The notes below the pieces were generated by a model. It was not told where the DNA came from, ran no database searches, and saw only the letters and a list, made by a program, of their open reading frames with translations. Shown one piece after another: positions 42,141 to 51,059 of a stretch of DNA of 64,000 bases. Position numbers and translations under genes: made by a program. Within the stretch, counting starts at the first letter, position 1, and each line of letters opens with the position of its first letter. The stretch is from Bacteroidia bacterium (GTDB taxonomy: Bacteria > Bacteroidota > Bacteroidia > Cytophagales > JAAEPT01). Where the stretch lies: contig JAUIJC010000024.1 in assembly GCA_030431525.1 (NCBI GenBank), forward strand, positions 1 through 64,000. Reading direction: 5' to 3'.

Positions 42141-44906
42141 TCAACCAGTGTTACGCAAAGCACCAGCGATAGCGTTGATGGACATCAAGATCGGAATCTC
42201 ATACTGCTGAGCCTCCTCAACATTTCCAGCCTCCTTGGCCTGACGCCACTTGCGGAGCAGGGCAACCTGCTTCTGGTGAAGCGTAGTCATGATGGAAGCA
42301 CGGAGCTTGTTAGAGTAGTAGTGTTGCTCACGACGCTGGTCGATGGCAGATCCCAAGAGGTCAGTCAACTTCTCACGAGTACGCTTCAACTCATCAAGAA
42401 TCAATCCCAAGAACTTCTCTTTAATTTTCTCGTCGGTAACGAGGTTACCGTAAAGCTGTAGAATCTCTTCGTCTGTGGCCGCCAAGCTGGTATCCACGTT
42501 AGTGAGAACGTAGCGCAAGAACGGATCAGTCGTAATAGACTTTTTCAGACGAGTGTACTTCTCTGGGTGCTCGCTCTCGTACTTAGCCAAGGTCGTTCCG
42601 AGACCATACCAAGAGGTCATGTTGGAACGGGACTGCGCCCAAGAGAATACCCATGGAATGGCACGCAAATCGTCCAACGTGCTCAAGCCTTTACGCTTAG
42701 CTGGACGGGAACCAATCTTACTCAACTCAATAGCGTCGATGATGGTTGCCTGACGGAAGTAAGGAATGAAACCTTCCTCATGAAGCAAACCTGAATACAC
42801 CTTCTGGCTCTCAGCGGCCAAATCGGTGAGGATATCAGCGTTCGGGTGAGGCTTACGGTCAGAGTGCTTGTCAACCAATGTACGGCCAACAGTAGAAGCC
42901 ACCAACAACTCCAAGTTGTACTCAGCATTCACCTTGTTGGCGTATTTCTGAGCGATAGTTTCACCCTGCTCTGTCAAGCGGAGGTCACCGTTAACAGAAC
43001 GATCAGGCAATGCCTTGATGAAGTAGTGCGTTGGTCCAGCACCACGGCTGATGGAACCACCTTTACCGTGGAAGAAACGAATCTTCACACCGTGATCCTC
43101 ACCAACTTTGGAAAGTTTGGACTGGGAAGTGTACAAGGTCCACTGGCTGGCCATGATACCGCCATCCTTGTTACTGTCACTGTAACCTACCATCACCATC
43201 TGAACTGGCTCGCGGAGACCGCGGTGCTCTTGGATAAATGGCAAGCTAGCTTTAGTGACAGGGTGCTCCAAGAAGGAACCAAGAATTTCCTCACCGTTGT
43301 GCAAATCCTCGATAGTCTCCAACAATGGAGCCACTGGAATCTTACAAACGAGTTTACCTTTCTCGCGGGAAGTAAGACCTGCCTCACGAGCAAGGAGGTA
43401 AACAGTCAACAAGTCAGACAAGGAACGGGTCATGCTGACGATCAAAGCGCCAATACCGCTGTAGCCGTACTTGCTAACGTGTTGCTCAATAACAGTATAC
43501 ACCTCGATAACGGCTTTGGCATTCGGGCCAAGTTCCGCTTTCGGGTGTGTGAACGGACGATTGGATTGGAGCTCGTTATTAAGGAATTCCAAACGCTTCT
43601 CTTCCGACCAGTTTTTAAAGTCTGTGTCCTCGAATCCAGCGGCCTCGAGCAATTGCTCAACAGCCAAGTCGTGGAAGTCACTGTTTTGACGGATGTCAAC
43701 AGCGGCCAAGTGGAATCCGAAAGAGGATACCGTACGAATGGCTACGTTAACGTCGTTATAGGCGATGGATTTCGCACCGAACTCCAACAATGCCTTTTTG
43801 AGCAACTGAAGGTCGCTCAACAACTCACGGTGTGAGAAGTAAGAACCAGCAGTCTCTACGATTTCCGTTGGAGCACCATGGCTGGTTTTCAACGGAAGCT
43901 TGGCCATCATCATGTTGACCATTTGCTCGAAGGCCTCGCCTTTGTACTTCTCGAGAAGCTCTTCGCCAGTCTCGCCAAGTTCCTCAGCGATTTGAAGCAC
44001 GCGCTCCTTGAGCATAGCAGGCGCATCCTTAAGGCTTACAGTGAAGGTCAATTGCTTCACCAAATCAGCCAAAGACTTACGCACCACGAAGAATGCGTTC
44101 AAGCGCAAAGTCTTCAAGGCATGGGCAGTGATGTCTGCCGTTACCAATGGGTGACCGTCACGGTCGCCACCTACCCAGTTACCAAAGACAACTTTTGGGA
44201 AAGCGAACGAATCGTTCAGTTTATCGCTATCAAAACCAGCTTCCTCCCAAGCTTGAACCATTCGACGGTCCATGATTGGAAGCACCTTTGGGAAAACATT
44301 GGAGAGGTAGTGAACAACATTGTTCAACTCCGTTTTCACGTCTGGCTTTTCAACAAAGATTTCACCTGTTTTCCAGAGACGGTAAAGCGTCAGCTGGATG
44401 TTCTTATCAATATTTGCAAGCTCCTGCTTGGTGAACATCTTGTTCTCACGCTCTACCAACAAGAGGTAAAGATGACGGTGATGCTCCAAAACAGTTTCGC
44501 GCTTAGCCTCAGTTGGGTGAGCGGTAAATACCGGCTCAATGCGCACATCACCAAGCTCATCAAGAATCTGAGACTCCGTAATGCCAGCCTCTTTCAAGGC
44601 CTTAAAGTTCTTAGCCCAAAGGCCGTTGATGCTTGCAAGGTCTTTGTCCTCCTCACGGCGACGGTTTTGCACCGCGCTGTTCACCTCTACCGTGTTGATC
44701 AACTGGAAAACGATGCTGTAAAGCTGAAGACGCTTCTCGTCAAAATCCTCAACATCAATCTCTTTCCCCTCGTTAATCCACGGAATGGCCTCCGCCATTT
44801 CCTTTTCTCCGTTATCCTCAAGCACCTTTTTCAGGGAGTGCAGGAGGTATTCTAGATCTTCGTAGGGTTTCCCCAACTTCTCTTTTACCTCGGTGAGTAT
44901 ATTCAT
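42141..44906 (-). CDS. ppc: Phosphoenolpyruvate carboxylase
   Basis: Ppc carboxylates PEP to oxaloacetate, refilling the TCA cycle. Start is ATG 44906 (MNILTEVKEKLGKP), giving 921 residues; the longer ORF begins in the 5' leader. Catalytic motifs are intact: FTAHPTEAKRETVL (His near 150), VGYSDSNKDGG, and FFHGKGGSISRGAGP, ending SINAIAGALRNTG as usual. A long leader of over 100 nt separates it from the divergent-facing terminator at 45101. Together with pckA it sets the PEP/oxaloacetate balance. Confidence 0.97.
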   Translation of the reverse strand: MNILTEVKEKLGKPYEDLEYLLHSLKKVLEDNGEKEMAEAIPWINEGKEIDVEDFDEKRLQLYSIVFQLINTVEVNSAVQNRRREEDKDLASINGLWAKNFKALKEAGITESQILDELGDVRIEPVFTAHPTEAKRETVLEHHRHLYLLLVERENKMFTKQELANIDKNIQLTLYRLWKTGEIFVEKPDVKTELNNVVHYLSNVFPKVLPIMDRRMVQAWEEAGFDSDKLNDSFAFPKVVFGNWVGGDRDGHPLVTADITAHALKTLRLNAFFVVRKSLADLVKQLTFTVSLKDAPAMLKERVLQIAEELGETGEELLEKYKGEAFEQMVNMMMAKLPLKTSHGAPTEIVETAGSYFSHRELLSDLQLLKKALLEFGAKSIAYNDVNVAIRTVSSFGFHLAAVDIRQNSDFHDLAVEQLLEAAGFEDTDFKNWSEEKRLEFLNNELQSNRPFTHPKAELGPNAKAVIEVYTVIEQHVSKYGYSGIGALIVSMTRSLSDLLTVYLLAREAGLTSREKGKLVCKIPVAPLLETIEDLHNGEEILGSFLEHPVTKASLPFIQEHRGLREPVQMVMVGYSDSNKDGGIMASQWTLYTSQSKLSKVGEDHGVKIRFFHGKGGSISRGAGPTHYFIKALPDRSVNGDLRLTEQGETIAQKYANKVNAEYNLELLVASTVGRTLVDKHSDRKPHPNADILTDLAAESQKVYSGLLHEEGFIPYFRQATIIDAIELSKIGSRPAKRKGLSTLDDLRAIPWVFSWAQSRSNMTSWYGLGTTLAKYESEHPEKYTRLKKSITTDPFLRYVLTNVDTSLAATDEEILQLYGNLVTDEKIKEKFLGLILDELKRTREKLTDLLGSAIDQRREQHYYSNKLRASIMTTLHQKQVALLRKWRQAKEAGNVEEAQQYEIPILMSINAIAGALRNTG

Positions 44907-45100
44907 CTTGGATTTGAGTTTTTTTTGGTTGGACAAGCGACGCCTTTTCCGCAAAAATCAACGGTCAAAAAACAACAAGCTGAAGGTCAAGAAAATACCT
45001 TATCTAACCATTGTTTTTGGCCAACGCATTGCTACGAAGATACAAAACACAATTTCTAATTGCAGGGGAATCCGGAAGACAATCGCCCTTTTTTCACATA

Positions 45101-45152
45101 AAAAAAGCCATTTGCAAAAAGTCGGGTCTTATCCCGCTTTGCAAATGGCTGT
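45101..45152 (-). terminator. Terminator of the T9SS client gene
   Basis: AGCCATTTGCAAA ... TTTGCAAATGGCT, with an internal GCGGGATAAGACCCG hairpin and a T7 run on the minus strand. It separates this gene from ppc, which is downstream on the same strand. Confidence 0.85.
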
Positions 45153-45202
45153 ATTGATTCTCTTGCCCAATGGACGTCGTCCTTACAAGGCTTTACGAAA
45201 AA

Positions 45203-46231
45203 TCACCGCTGAACCAACAGCGACTGCCTTACCACCTTGTCGCCATCAGAAATCTGAACCTGATAAACCCCGATGGGTAATTGAGAACAATCCATATAAA
45301 TGCCCTCAACCGTATTCTGCACATCTAGTTTTTTGGCCACCAATCCGCTCACATCAAAAAATTCGATATGTAATTTTTCGCCGTCAAAACCCTCTACGTT
45401 CAAGTGAACTTGGTCTTGGGCGGGATTCGGGTAAATCATGGCATCAATGCCCGCCAATCTTAGCGTACGGCTTACAAAAGCATCCGAACGGAAAACACAT
45501 GAGATGATTTTTTCCTGTCCATTCAGGCCAATTTCCAACAAGGGAACGCCCTGTCCCTTTCCATACCAAACCACATTTGTTCGATGACGAATCAAGGTAT
45601 CATAAGCCACCCACTCCCCTTGTTGCTGGACAAAACTATAGGTGTATTGGGTTTCCTTCACTTCCTCCTGAAGCGCCTTGTAACTGCCCGAAGGAAGCTG
45701 GAGCAATCCCTGCCCTTGGATTTTTGAGGTTCTGAATACTTCCATATCCAGCTTTATGGAATCTTTGCCTTGGGCATATTTCAACCCAAAATGGACCGTA
45801 TCCTTGCTCTCCGCTCCAAAAGCCAAAGGAAAGGCCATCACCTTATCCTTCTTCTGTGGCACTACGGACAACAGGCTTTGATCTGGACCTTCAAGGACAT
45901 AACCGACCACAGCCACTCCTGTTTCACTCACCTCAAGATAGCTTTGGTTCAAGCTTCCCAAAGTGCTTTGCTGAATCAGCTCCGGCCCTTTTTCGGATGC
46001 CTTCGAGGTTCGGGAATACTGCACTGTATCCTTCTGATGAGCCTGCAAGGTGGAAAAATCCCACTCCTGACCGGCACCCGTTTTTTGTACCAAGGACAAG
46101 TCATTGAAAGTTGTATCAACCGCCTTGACGTAACTCATTCCTGACTGAAAGAAATCAGCTCGGGAAAGTATGGTTTGGGCATAGCCCAATAATGGGGCAA
46201 CCGCCAAAAAAGAGAGTAAAAATTTCTTCAT
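45203..46231 (-). CDS. Exported protein with T9SS type A C-terminal sorting domain
   Basis: 342 residues. The signal peptide ends LLGYAQTILS. The central part is beta-rich with no recognised enzymatic motif (EWDFSTLQAHQKDTVQY; DTVHFGLKYAQGKDSIKLDMEVF). The last ~75 residues form the T9SS sorting domain: IYPNPAQDQVHLNVEGF, FFDVSGLVAKKLDV, GVYQVQISDGDKVVRQSLLV. That domain targets the protein through the outer membrane by the type IX system, whose PorX, PorD and PorE-like components are in this window. Confidence 0.88.
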   Translation of the reverse strand: MKKFLLSFLAVAPLLGYAQTILSRADFFQSGMSYVKAVDTTFNDLSLVQKTGAGQEWDFSTLQAHQKDTVQYSRTSKASEKGPELIQQSTLGSLNQSYLEVSETGVAVVGYVLEGPDQSLLSVVPQKKDKVMAFPLAFGAESKDTVHFGLKYAQGKDSIKLDMEVFRTSKIQGQGLLQLPSGSYKALQEEVKETQYTYSFVQQQGEWVAYDTLIRHRTNVVWYGKGQGVPLLEIGLNGQEKIISCVFRSDAFVSRTLRLAGIDAMIYPNPAQDQVHLNVEGFDGEKLHIEFFDVSGLVAKKLDVQNTVEGIYMDCSQLPIGVYQVQISDGDKVVRQSLLVQR

Positions 46232-46293
46232 ATTTTAATGTTTTTGAAAACGTAGCTAATAAAGCTCCAATTCAGAGAGGCCAACTGATTGTA

Positions 46294-47082
46294 CTATATA
46301 AATGTCTGCATCGTCCTATGCCCACCCCTTCTCAACCACCGTTTTTTCTCCTTAACATTCACTTTCATTTTTACTACGATGAAGAAGGTATCCAACACGA
46401 AAGAGGGATCAATTAAAGTCACACTTGTTGTTTTAAAACTTGCTGTTGCACCATATCTCCATAGACCTTTATTCCTCTCTGCCTTCACTATGACATTTTG
46501 ATTCCAATTCACTGAGTCTGGCACAACCAATTCAAAATACCCATTTGAATCTGTTGTATCCACTGCCAATACATTTCCTTCCATATCTTGTAAGGTGACT
46601 CTCACACCCCTTATCGAAATTCCATCCTTTGATTTTTTAGTTTGTTTATCCCTTTTAAGGCGTTCCTCAACCAATCCCATAATCCTCATATTCTCCTTCA
46701 TCACCTGTTTCTCTCGCAAGTCAGGCATCTGAACTTCCACACCTTTTCCACCCGTATTGATCGTTTGCGCGAAAGACAATTGAATCGTCAGCATATTGAA
46801 AAGAATCACCACTCCAGCCAATGCCAAAAACTTTCGAAATCCCGTCCAAAATGATTTTTCAACAGGATCATTTGAGGCAACCTGACCCTCTCGGAAATGG
46901 CCACAGACCTTTCCTTTTTCTGCTACCAACTCATTGAATTCCTCCTCTGTGGCACGGGTAAAATCATACACCACCTTTTGACAGGAAGCGCAAAATCGAC
47001 CCTTCTCCTCTGGAGTCATTTTGTTCCAGTCCTCGTGGCAGGGTTCGGGGATACGGATGTCTTTGAAACCTATTTCCACCAT
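46294..47082 (-). CDS. Membrane protein with N-terminal Cys/His domain and periplasmic regulatory-type domain (triplet gene 3)
   Basis: 262 residues. The N-terminal ~75 residues carry PEPCHEDWNKMTPEEKGRFC-ASC-QKVVYDF and later KVCGHF, i.e. C-H ... C-x2-C ... C, a likely metal or Fe-S site. A single membrane helix follows (LALAGVVILFNMLTIQLSFAQ), then a carboxypeptidase-regulatory-like beta domain (VRVTLQDMEGNVLAVDTTDSNGYFELVVPD). Its start overlaps the previous gene by 13 nt. It is the last of three paralogues. Confidence 0.7.
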   Translation of the reverse strand: MVEIGFKDIRIPEPCHEDWNKMTPEEKGRFCASCQKVVYDFTRATEEEFNELVAEKGKVCGHFREGQVASNDPVEKSFWTGFRKFLALAGVVILFNMLTIQLSFAQTINTGGKGVEVQMPDLREKQVMKENMRIMGLVEERLKRDKQTKKSKDGISIRGVRVTLQDMEGNVLAVDTTDSNGYFELVVPDSVNWNQNVIVKAERNKGLWRYGATASFKTTSVTLIDPSFVLDTFFIVVKMKVNVKEKKRWLRRGGHRTMQTFI

Positions 47083-47861
47083 CTGGCTGTTGTATGACGT
47101 TGCATATATCCCATCCGTGTTCTCCTCCTCAGCCTAAATCTAGTTTTATTAGGCCTAAAGCGTTTCTCCATTTCAAGGGATAGAAAGGCTGTATCGCTAA
47201 TGAACTGCTTGATTCTTTTGAACCTAGTGGCACCTCTTGGATAAATAGATTTTTGCTTTTCTTTTTCAGCTACCACAACTAGCTCATGACTCCAATCAAC
47301 GGTGTCAGGAACTACCAACTCAAACTTGCCATCTTTTCCCGTATTCGTTTGAGCTAGAATATTTCCTTCGCCATCCTCTAGTGTAATTACTGCACCCACA
47401 ACCCCATTTTTCACCGAGGAAATTTGGCTATATCTCTTCTCAACTAATTCTCCCTTAATCGTCTGATTCCCTTTCAGCACTCGTTTCTCCCTCAAATCAG
47501 GCATCTGCACCTCAACTCCCTTCCCTCCTGTATTCACCGTTTGGGCAAATGACGATTGAACCGTCAGCATCTTGAAAAGAATCACAGCCCCAGTTGAAGC
47601 CACATACTTGCGAAAAGTCGTCCAAAATGGTTTTTCAACAGGCTCATTTGAGGCAATCTGATCCTCTCGGAAACGACCACAAACCTTACCTTTTTCTGCC
47701 ACCAACTCATTGAATTCCTCCTCCGTGGCACGGGTAAAATCATACACCACCTTTTGGCAGGAAGCGCAAAATCGGCCCTGCTCTTCTGGGGTCATTTTGT
47801 TCCAGTCCTCGTGGCAGGGTTCGGGGATACGGATGTCTTTAAATCGAATGTTGTTGTGCAT
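47070..47861 (-). CDS. Cys/His membrane protein (triplet gene 2)
   Basis: Start chosen at ATG 47861 (MHNNIRFKDIRIPEPCHE); it lies 1 nt after the stop of gene 1, while the longer ORF start overlaps that gene. It shares PEPCHEDWNKMTPEEQGRFC-ASC and KVCGRFREDQIASNEP with gene 3, a membrane helix ending SFAQT, and a regulatory-type domain with ITLEDGEGNILAQTNTGKDGKFELVVPD. The tail RFRLRRRTRMGYMQ is highly basic. The N-terminal ~75 residues of genes 2 and 3 are nearly identical, implying recent duplication or gene conversion. Confidence 0.7.
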   Translation of the reverse strand: MHNNIRFKDIRIPEPCHEDWNKMTPEEQGRFCASCQKVVYDFTRATEEEFNELVAEKGKVCGRFREDQIASNEPVEKPFWTTFRKYVASTGAVILFKMLTVQSSFAQTVNTGGKGVEVQMPDLREKRVLKGNQTIKGELVEKRYSQISSVKNGVVGAVITLEDGEGNILAQTNTGKDGKFELVVPDTVDWSHELVVVAEKEKQKSIYPRGATRFKRIKQFISDTAFLSLEMEKRFRPNKTRFRLRRRTRMGYMQRHTTARWWK

Positions 47862-47862
47862 A

Positions 47863-48612
47863 TCACCAACTAGTTGAAAAAGCATGCTCCCTTCGAAAAA
47901 GTCGTTTTCTCTCCACTACCTTCATTATAAAGTTGACTTCAATGAAATCCTCCAAAGACACCTCCTTTTCAAGGGTTCTATAGTGATATCTATAACCACC
48001 TCCAGAACTTATTTCACTCTCTTTCTCTACTACTACAAAAAGCTCCTGACTATAATTGACAGTATCTGGCACCACCATTTCATACTCCCCATCAGAATTA
48101 GTTTGGGTCTGAGCCAAGACATTTCCATCCAAATTCTTTAAGCTCACCTGAACTCCTGAAAGGCCTACCAATTCTTCTCTCCACCTAAGCTTCTCGACCT
48201 TTCCCCTAATCACCTGATTTCCTTTGAACACCTTCTTTGCATTCAAATCAGGGAATTCCACTTCAACAGTTCTCCCATTCTCCCTCACAGATTGTGCTAC
48301 AGCTGATTGAAGGGAAAGCATTTTAAAGAGAAATACAGCGCTTGTCGAAGCGAGATATTTTCTAAACCTCGTCCATACCAAAGGCTTCACAGGTTTTCGG
48401 GGAGCAATTTGATCCTCTCGAAAGCGACCACAAACAGGCCCCTCCTTCTCAACTATTTCATTGTACTCCTCCTCCGTTGATCTCGAAAAATCATAAACGT
48501 TCTTTTTACAGGCTGAACAAAAACGGCCTTTCTCAAACGGGGTCATGTTATCCCAATTTTCATGACAGGGATTTGGAAGATGGATATCCTTAAATCTTAT
48601 GGGTTTTTGCAT
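47863..48612 (-). CDS. Cys/His membrane protein (triplet gene 1)
   Basis: 249 residues, MQKPIRFKDIHLPNPCHENW. The same architecture is present: C-H ... GRFCSACKKNVYDF ... PVCGRFRED, a helix (YLASTSAVFLFKMLSLQSAVAQ), then VQVSLKNLDGNVLAQTQTNSDGEYEMVVPD. It is the most divergent of the three and the first transcribed. It is divergent from the DUF1016 gene with a 105-nt gap. The N-terminal Cys/His domain is one I recall upstream of TonB-like or regulatory domains in Bacteroidota, but its function is unknown. Confidence 0.7.
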   Translation of the reverse strand: MQKPIRFKDIHLPNPCHENWDNMTPFEKGRFCSACKKNVYDFSRSTEEEYNEIVEKEGPVCGRFREDQIAPRKPVKPLVWTRFRKYLASTSAVFLFKMLSLQSAVAQSVRENGRTVEVEFPDLNAKKVFKGNQVIRGKVEKLRWREELVGLSGVQVSLKNLDGNVLAQTQTNSDGEYEMVVPDTVNYSQELFVVVEKESEISSGGGYRYHYRTLEKEVSLEDFIEVNFIMKVVERKRLFRREHAFSTSW

Positions 48613-48717
48613 AGAAAAAGGGAGCAGTAAAAAACTGTATTTGTATTTCTATTCGATGGATGGGGAAATAAGTAACCCTTTCTTGCCTTTAAGAGGGGGC
48701 TTTTCGAGTTTTACCCC

Positions 48718-49830
48718 ATGAAAAAAAACTCAGAAGACCTTAACAACCTGTCAAACTTATTTTTTGTGACCCATGAAGCCTTACAACGGCAAACGGCTCG
48801 CTCTATTGATTTGGCATTGGTCATCAGAAACTGGTTGTTTGGTTGGTACATCGTTGAATTTGAACAAAAGGGTGACGCAAAATCTAAATATGGCTCAGGC
48901 TTCCTAACAACCTTGTCCAAACAATTGCAAACACTTAAAATTAAAGGGAGTTCAACAACCCGTCTCAAGCTCTATCGCTCATTCTACCTTAGCTATTCCC
49001 AAATTAGTCCGACACTGTCGGCCCCTTCCTTTGGCCTTCCCTCAATTGGACCGACACTGTCGGACGATTTCATAAATCATGAGTTGCGAGAAGGCATTAA
49101 GGAACTCACAACCTTCTTCCAACTGGGATGGTCCCACTACGTTTCGCTACTGACTATAAAGTCAGAGACAGAACGAAAGTTTTATGAGATTGAAGCCCAT
49201 GCAAACAATTGGAGTGTCAGGGAATTAAAACGACAAATTGAGTCCTCTCTCTATGAACGACTGGCTCTCAGCAGGAATAAACATCAGGTTAAAGAATTAG
49301 CTGAAAGGGGGCAAAAAATGGATTCTCCAAAAGACCTCCTGAAAAACCCTTATATCCTTGAGTTCTTAGACCTTCCAGAACAAAACCTATATTCTGAAAA
49401 TGAACTTGAAAATGCCATCATTGACAAAATCGAGCATTTTCTCCTTGAATTAGGGAAAGGGTTTCTTTTTGAAGCTCGCCAAAAGCGTTTCACCTTTGAC
49501 GAAGACCACTTTTTTGTTGACCTCGTTTTTTACAACAGGCTCCTGCGTTGCTATGTTCTCATTGACCTAAAAAGAGACAAGCTAAAACACCAAGACCTTG
49601 GTCAAATGCAGATGTATGTCAATTATTTCGACAGACATGTAAAACTAAAGGATGAAGCCTCAACAGTGGGCATCATTCTCTGCCACCGAAAGAACGATGC
49701 TCTGGTGGAACTAACCCTTCCTGAAAACAGCAATATCCACGCATCTGAATACCAACTTTATCTTCCCAGCAAAGAAGAACTTCAAAAACAACTCCTTGAA
49801 GCTGAAAAAGATTGGAAAGAAAATCACTAA
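48718..49830 (+). CDS. DUF1016/YhcG-type PD-(D/E)XK nuclease
   Basis: 370 residues. The N-terminal DUF1016 region (ALVIRNWLFGWYIVEFEQKG) is followed by a variable segment and the YhcG nuclease domain: FVDLVFYNRLLRCYVLIDLKRDKL, giving D-x(n)-D-x-K of the PD-(D/E)XK fold, and DLGQMQMYVNYFDRHVK. Two copies of the 13-mer CCGACACTGTCGG, each coding for PTLS, sit 42 bp apart in the variable segment (49009, 49051). No restriction-modification partner is adjacent. Such genes often travel with mobile elements. Confidence 0.85.
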   Translation: MKKNSEDLNNLSNLFFVTHEALQRQTARSIDLALVIRNWLFGWYIVEFEQKGDAKSKYGSGFLTTLSKQLQTLKIKGSSTTRLKLYRSFYLSYSQISPTLSAPSFGLPSIGPTLSDDFINHELREGIKELTTFFQLGWSHYVSLLTIKSETERKFYEIEAHANNWSVRELKRQIESSLYERLALSRNKHQVKELAERGQKMDSPKDLLKNPYILEFLDLPEQNLYSENELENAIIDKIEHFLLELGKGFLFEARQKRFTFDEDHFFVDLVFYNRLLRCYVLIDLKRDKLKHQDLGQMQMYVNYFDRHVKLKDEASTVGIILCHRKNDALVELTLPENSNIHASEYQLYLPSKEELQKQLLEAEKDWKENH

Positions 49831-49835
49831 CCACC

Positions 49836-50936
49836 ATGTCCATCATAAAATCCATCATCCGCTCCCTTGAAACCCTTGCACCTCCAAGCCTTCAAGAATC
49901 CTATGACAACGCTGGCTTAATCGTCGGCGATCCGTCGGCGGAGGTCACTGGCATCCTCACCACATTGGACTGCACAGAGCCCGTGGTGGACGAGGCCATC
50001 GCCAAAGGCGTCAACCTGATTGTGGCGCACCACCCCATCGTGTTTCGAGGACTGAAAAGCTTGACAGGCAAAAACTACATCGAGCGCACAGTATTGAAAG
50101 CCATTAAAAACGATGTGGCCATTTATGCCATCCACACCAATCTGGATAATGTCCAATTGGGTGTGAACAATAAAATCTGCGAGGTGCTTGGATTGGAGAA
50201 CACAAAAATCTTGGCTCCTAAAAGTCAGCTTTTGAAAAAGCTTACTGTGTTTGCTCCTAAATCTTGCGCTGAAAAAGTGCGAAAGGCGATGAGCGATGCA
50301 GGTGCGGGACAAATCGGCAACTACAAGGATTGCAGTTTTACTTCCGAGGGTCAAGGACGTTTCACGCCAAATGAGCATGCTAACCCTTTTGAGGGTAAAC
50401 AAGGCGTGGAATCGGTGGTGTCGGAAGAACGTATCGAGGTGATTTTCCCGAATTACTTGCAGGGAGCTGTCCTTTCAGCCATGAACCAAGCACACGATTA
50501 TGAGGAGGTGGCGTATTACCTTCAGGACTTGGCGAACAAGAACCAAGAGGTTGGTTCAGGAATAGTTGGAAAACTTGCCGAGCCCATGGATGCCACAGCT
50601 TTTTTGCAACACTTGAAAGATAAATTGGGAACTCCTGTGGTTCGCCACACCCCCTTGGTGAAAGACACCGTACAAACAATTGCGGTGTGTGGTGGTGCTG
50701 GAAGCTTTTTGCTCCGCAATGCCATCGGCGCCAAGGCTGATGTTTTTGTGACGGGAGACTTCAAATACCACGAGTTTTTCGATGCCGAAGAAAACATCAT
50801 TATCGCCGATGTGGGACATTACGAAAGCGAGGCTTGCACAAAGGAGCTTTTAGCCGACTATTTAAGCAGAAATTTTCCTAATATTGCGGTTGCTTTGTCC
50901 GAAACGAGGACAAACCCTGTCAATTACTTCTTTTAA
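49836..50936 (+). CDS. Nif3-like dinuclear metal-centre protein (YbgI family)
   Basis: Start is ATG 49836 (MSIIKSIIRSLETLAPP), 5 nt after the DUF1016 stop; the track start is a TTG. 366 residues with metal-ligand motifs VAHHPIVFRG, IYAIHTNLD and later VTGDFKYHEFFDAEENIIIADVGHYESE. The length shows the middle PII-like insertion of long YqfO/Nif3 forms. Its cellular role is unresolved; related proteins are GTP cyclohydrolase-like hexamers. It is followed by a zinc-ribbon gene commonly paired with it in Bacteroidota. Confidence 0.9.
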   Translation: MSIIKSIIRSLETLAPPSLQESYDNAGLIVGDPSAEVTGILTTLDCTEPVVDEAIAKGVNLIVAHHPIVFRGLKSLTGKNYIERTVLKAIKNDVAIYAIHTNLDNVQLGVNNKICEVLGLENTKILAPKSQLLKKLTVFAPKSCAEKVRKAMSDAGAGQIGNYKDCSFTSEGQGRFTPNEHANPFEGKQGVESVVSEERIEVIFPNYLQGAVLSAMNQAHDYEEVAYYLQDLANKNQEVGSGIVGKLAEPMDATAFLQHLKDKLGTPVVRHTPLVKDTVQTIAVCGGAGSFLLRNAIGAKADVFVTGDFKYHEFFDAEENIIIADVGHYESEACTKELLADYLSRNFPNIAVALSETRTNPVNYFF

Positions 50937-50948
50937 ATGCTTCGTTGA

Positions 50949-51025
50949 GAAGATGTTAGACATTAGAAATCAGACTTTAGCCCTCCCTCGGGATGCTAAC
51001 GTCTAAGTTCTAAAATCTAATGTCC
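50949..51025. repeat. Palindromic intergenic element, family B copy 2
   Basis: Arms TTAGACATTAGAAATCAGAC and CTAAAATCTAATGTCC form an inverted repeat, with CCCTCCCTCGGGA at the loop. It matches family B at 17518-17601. Confidence 0.78.
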
Positions 51026-51059
51026 TTTTTACTTAGCTGTAAAGACTCTTCCAATAAAT

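Noticed and set aside
42846-44855. Two long plus-strand ORFs opposite ppc
   Set aside because: Both are shadows of ppc, whose catalytic motifs are intact on the minus strand.
44893-45507. 204-residue plus-strand ORF between ppc and the T9SS client
   Set aside because: It crosses the ppc leader, a terminator and the antisense of the client gene, and it shows no domain.
48718-49830. DUF1016 gene as part of a restriction-modification or defence island
   Set aside because: No methylase, specificity subunit, toxin/antitoxin or transposase lies nearby; the neighbours are ordinary genes.
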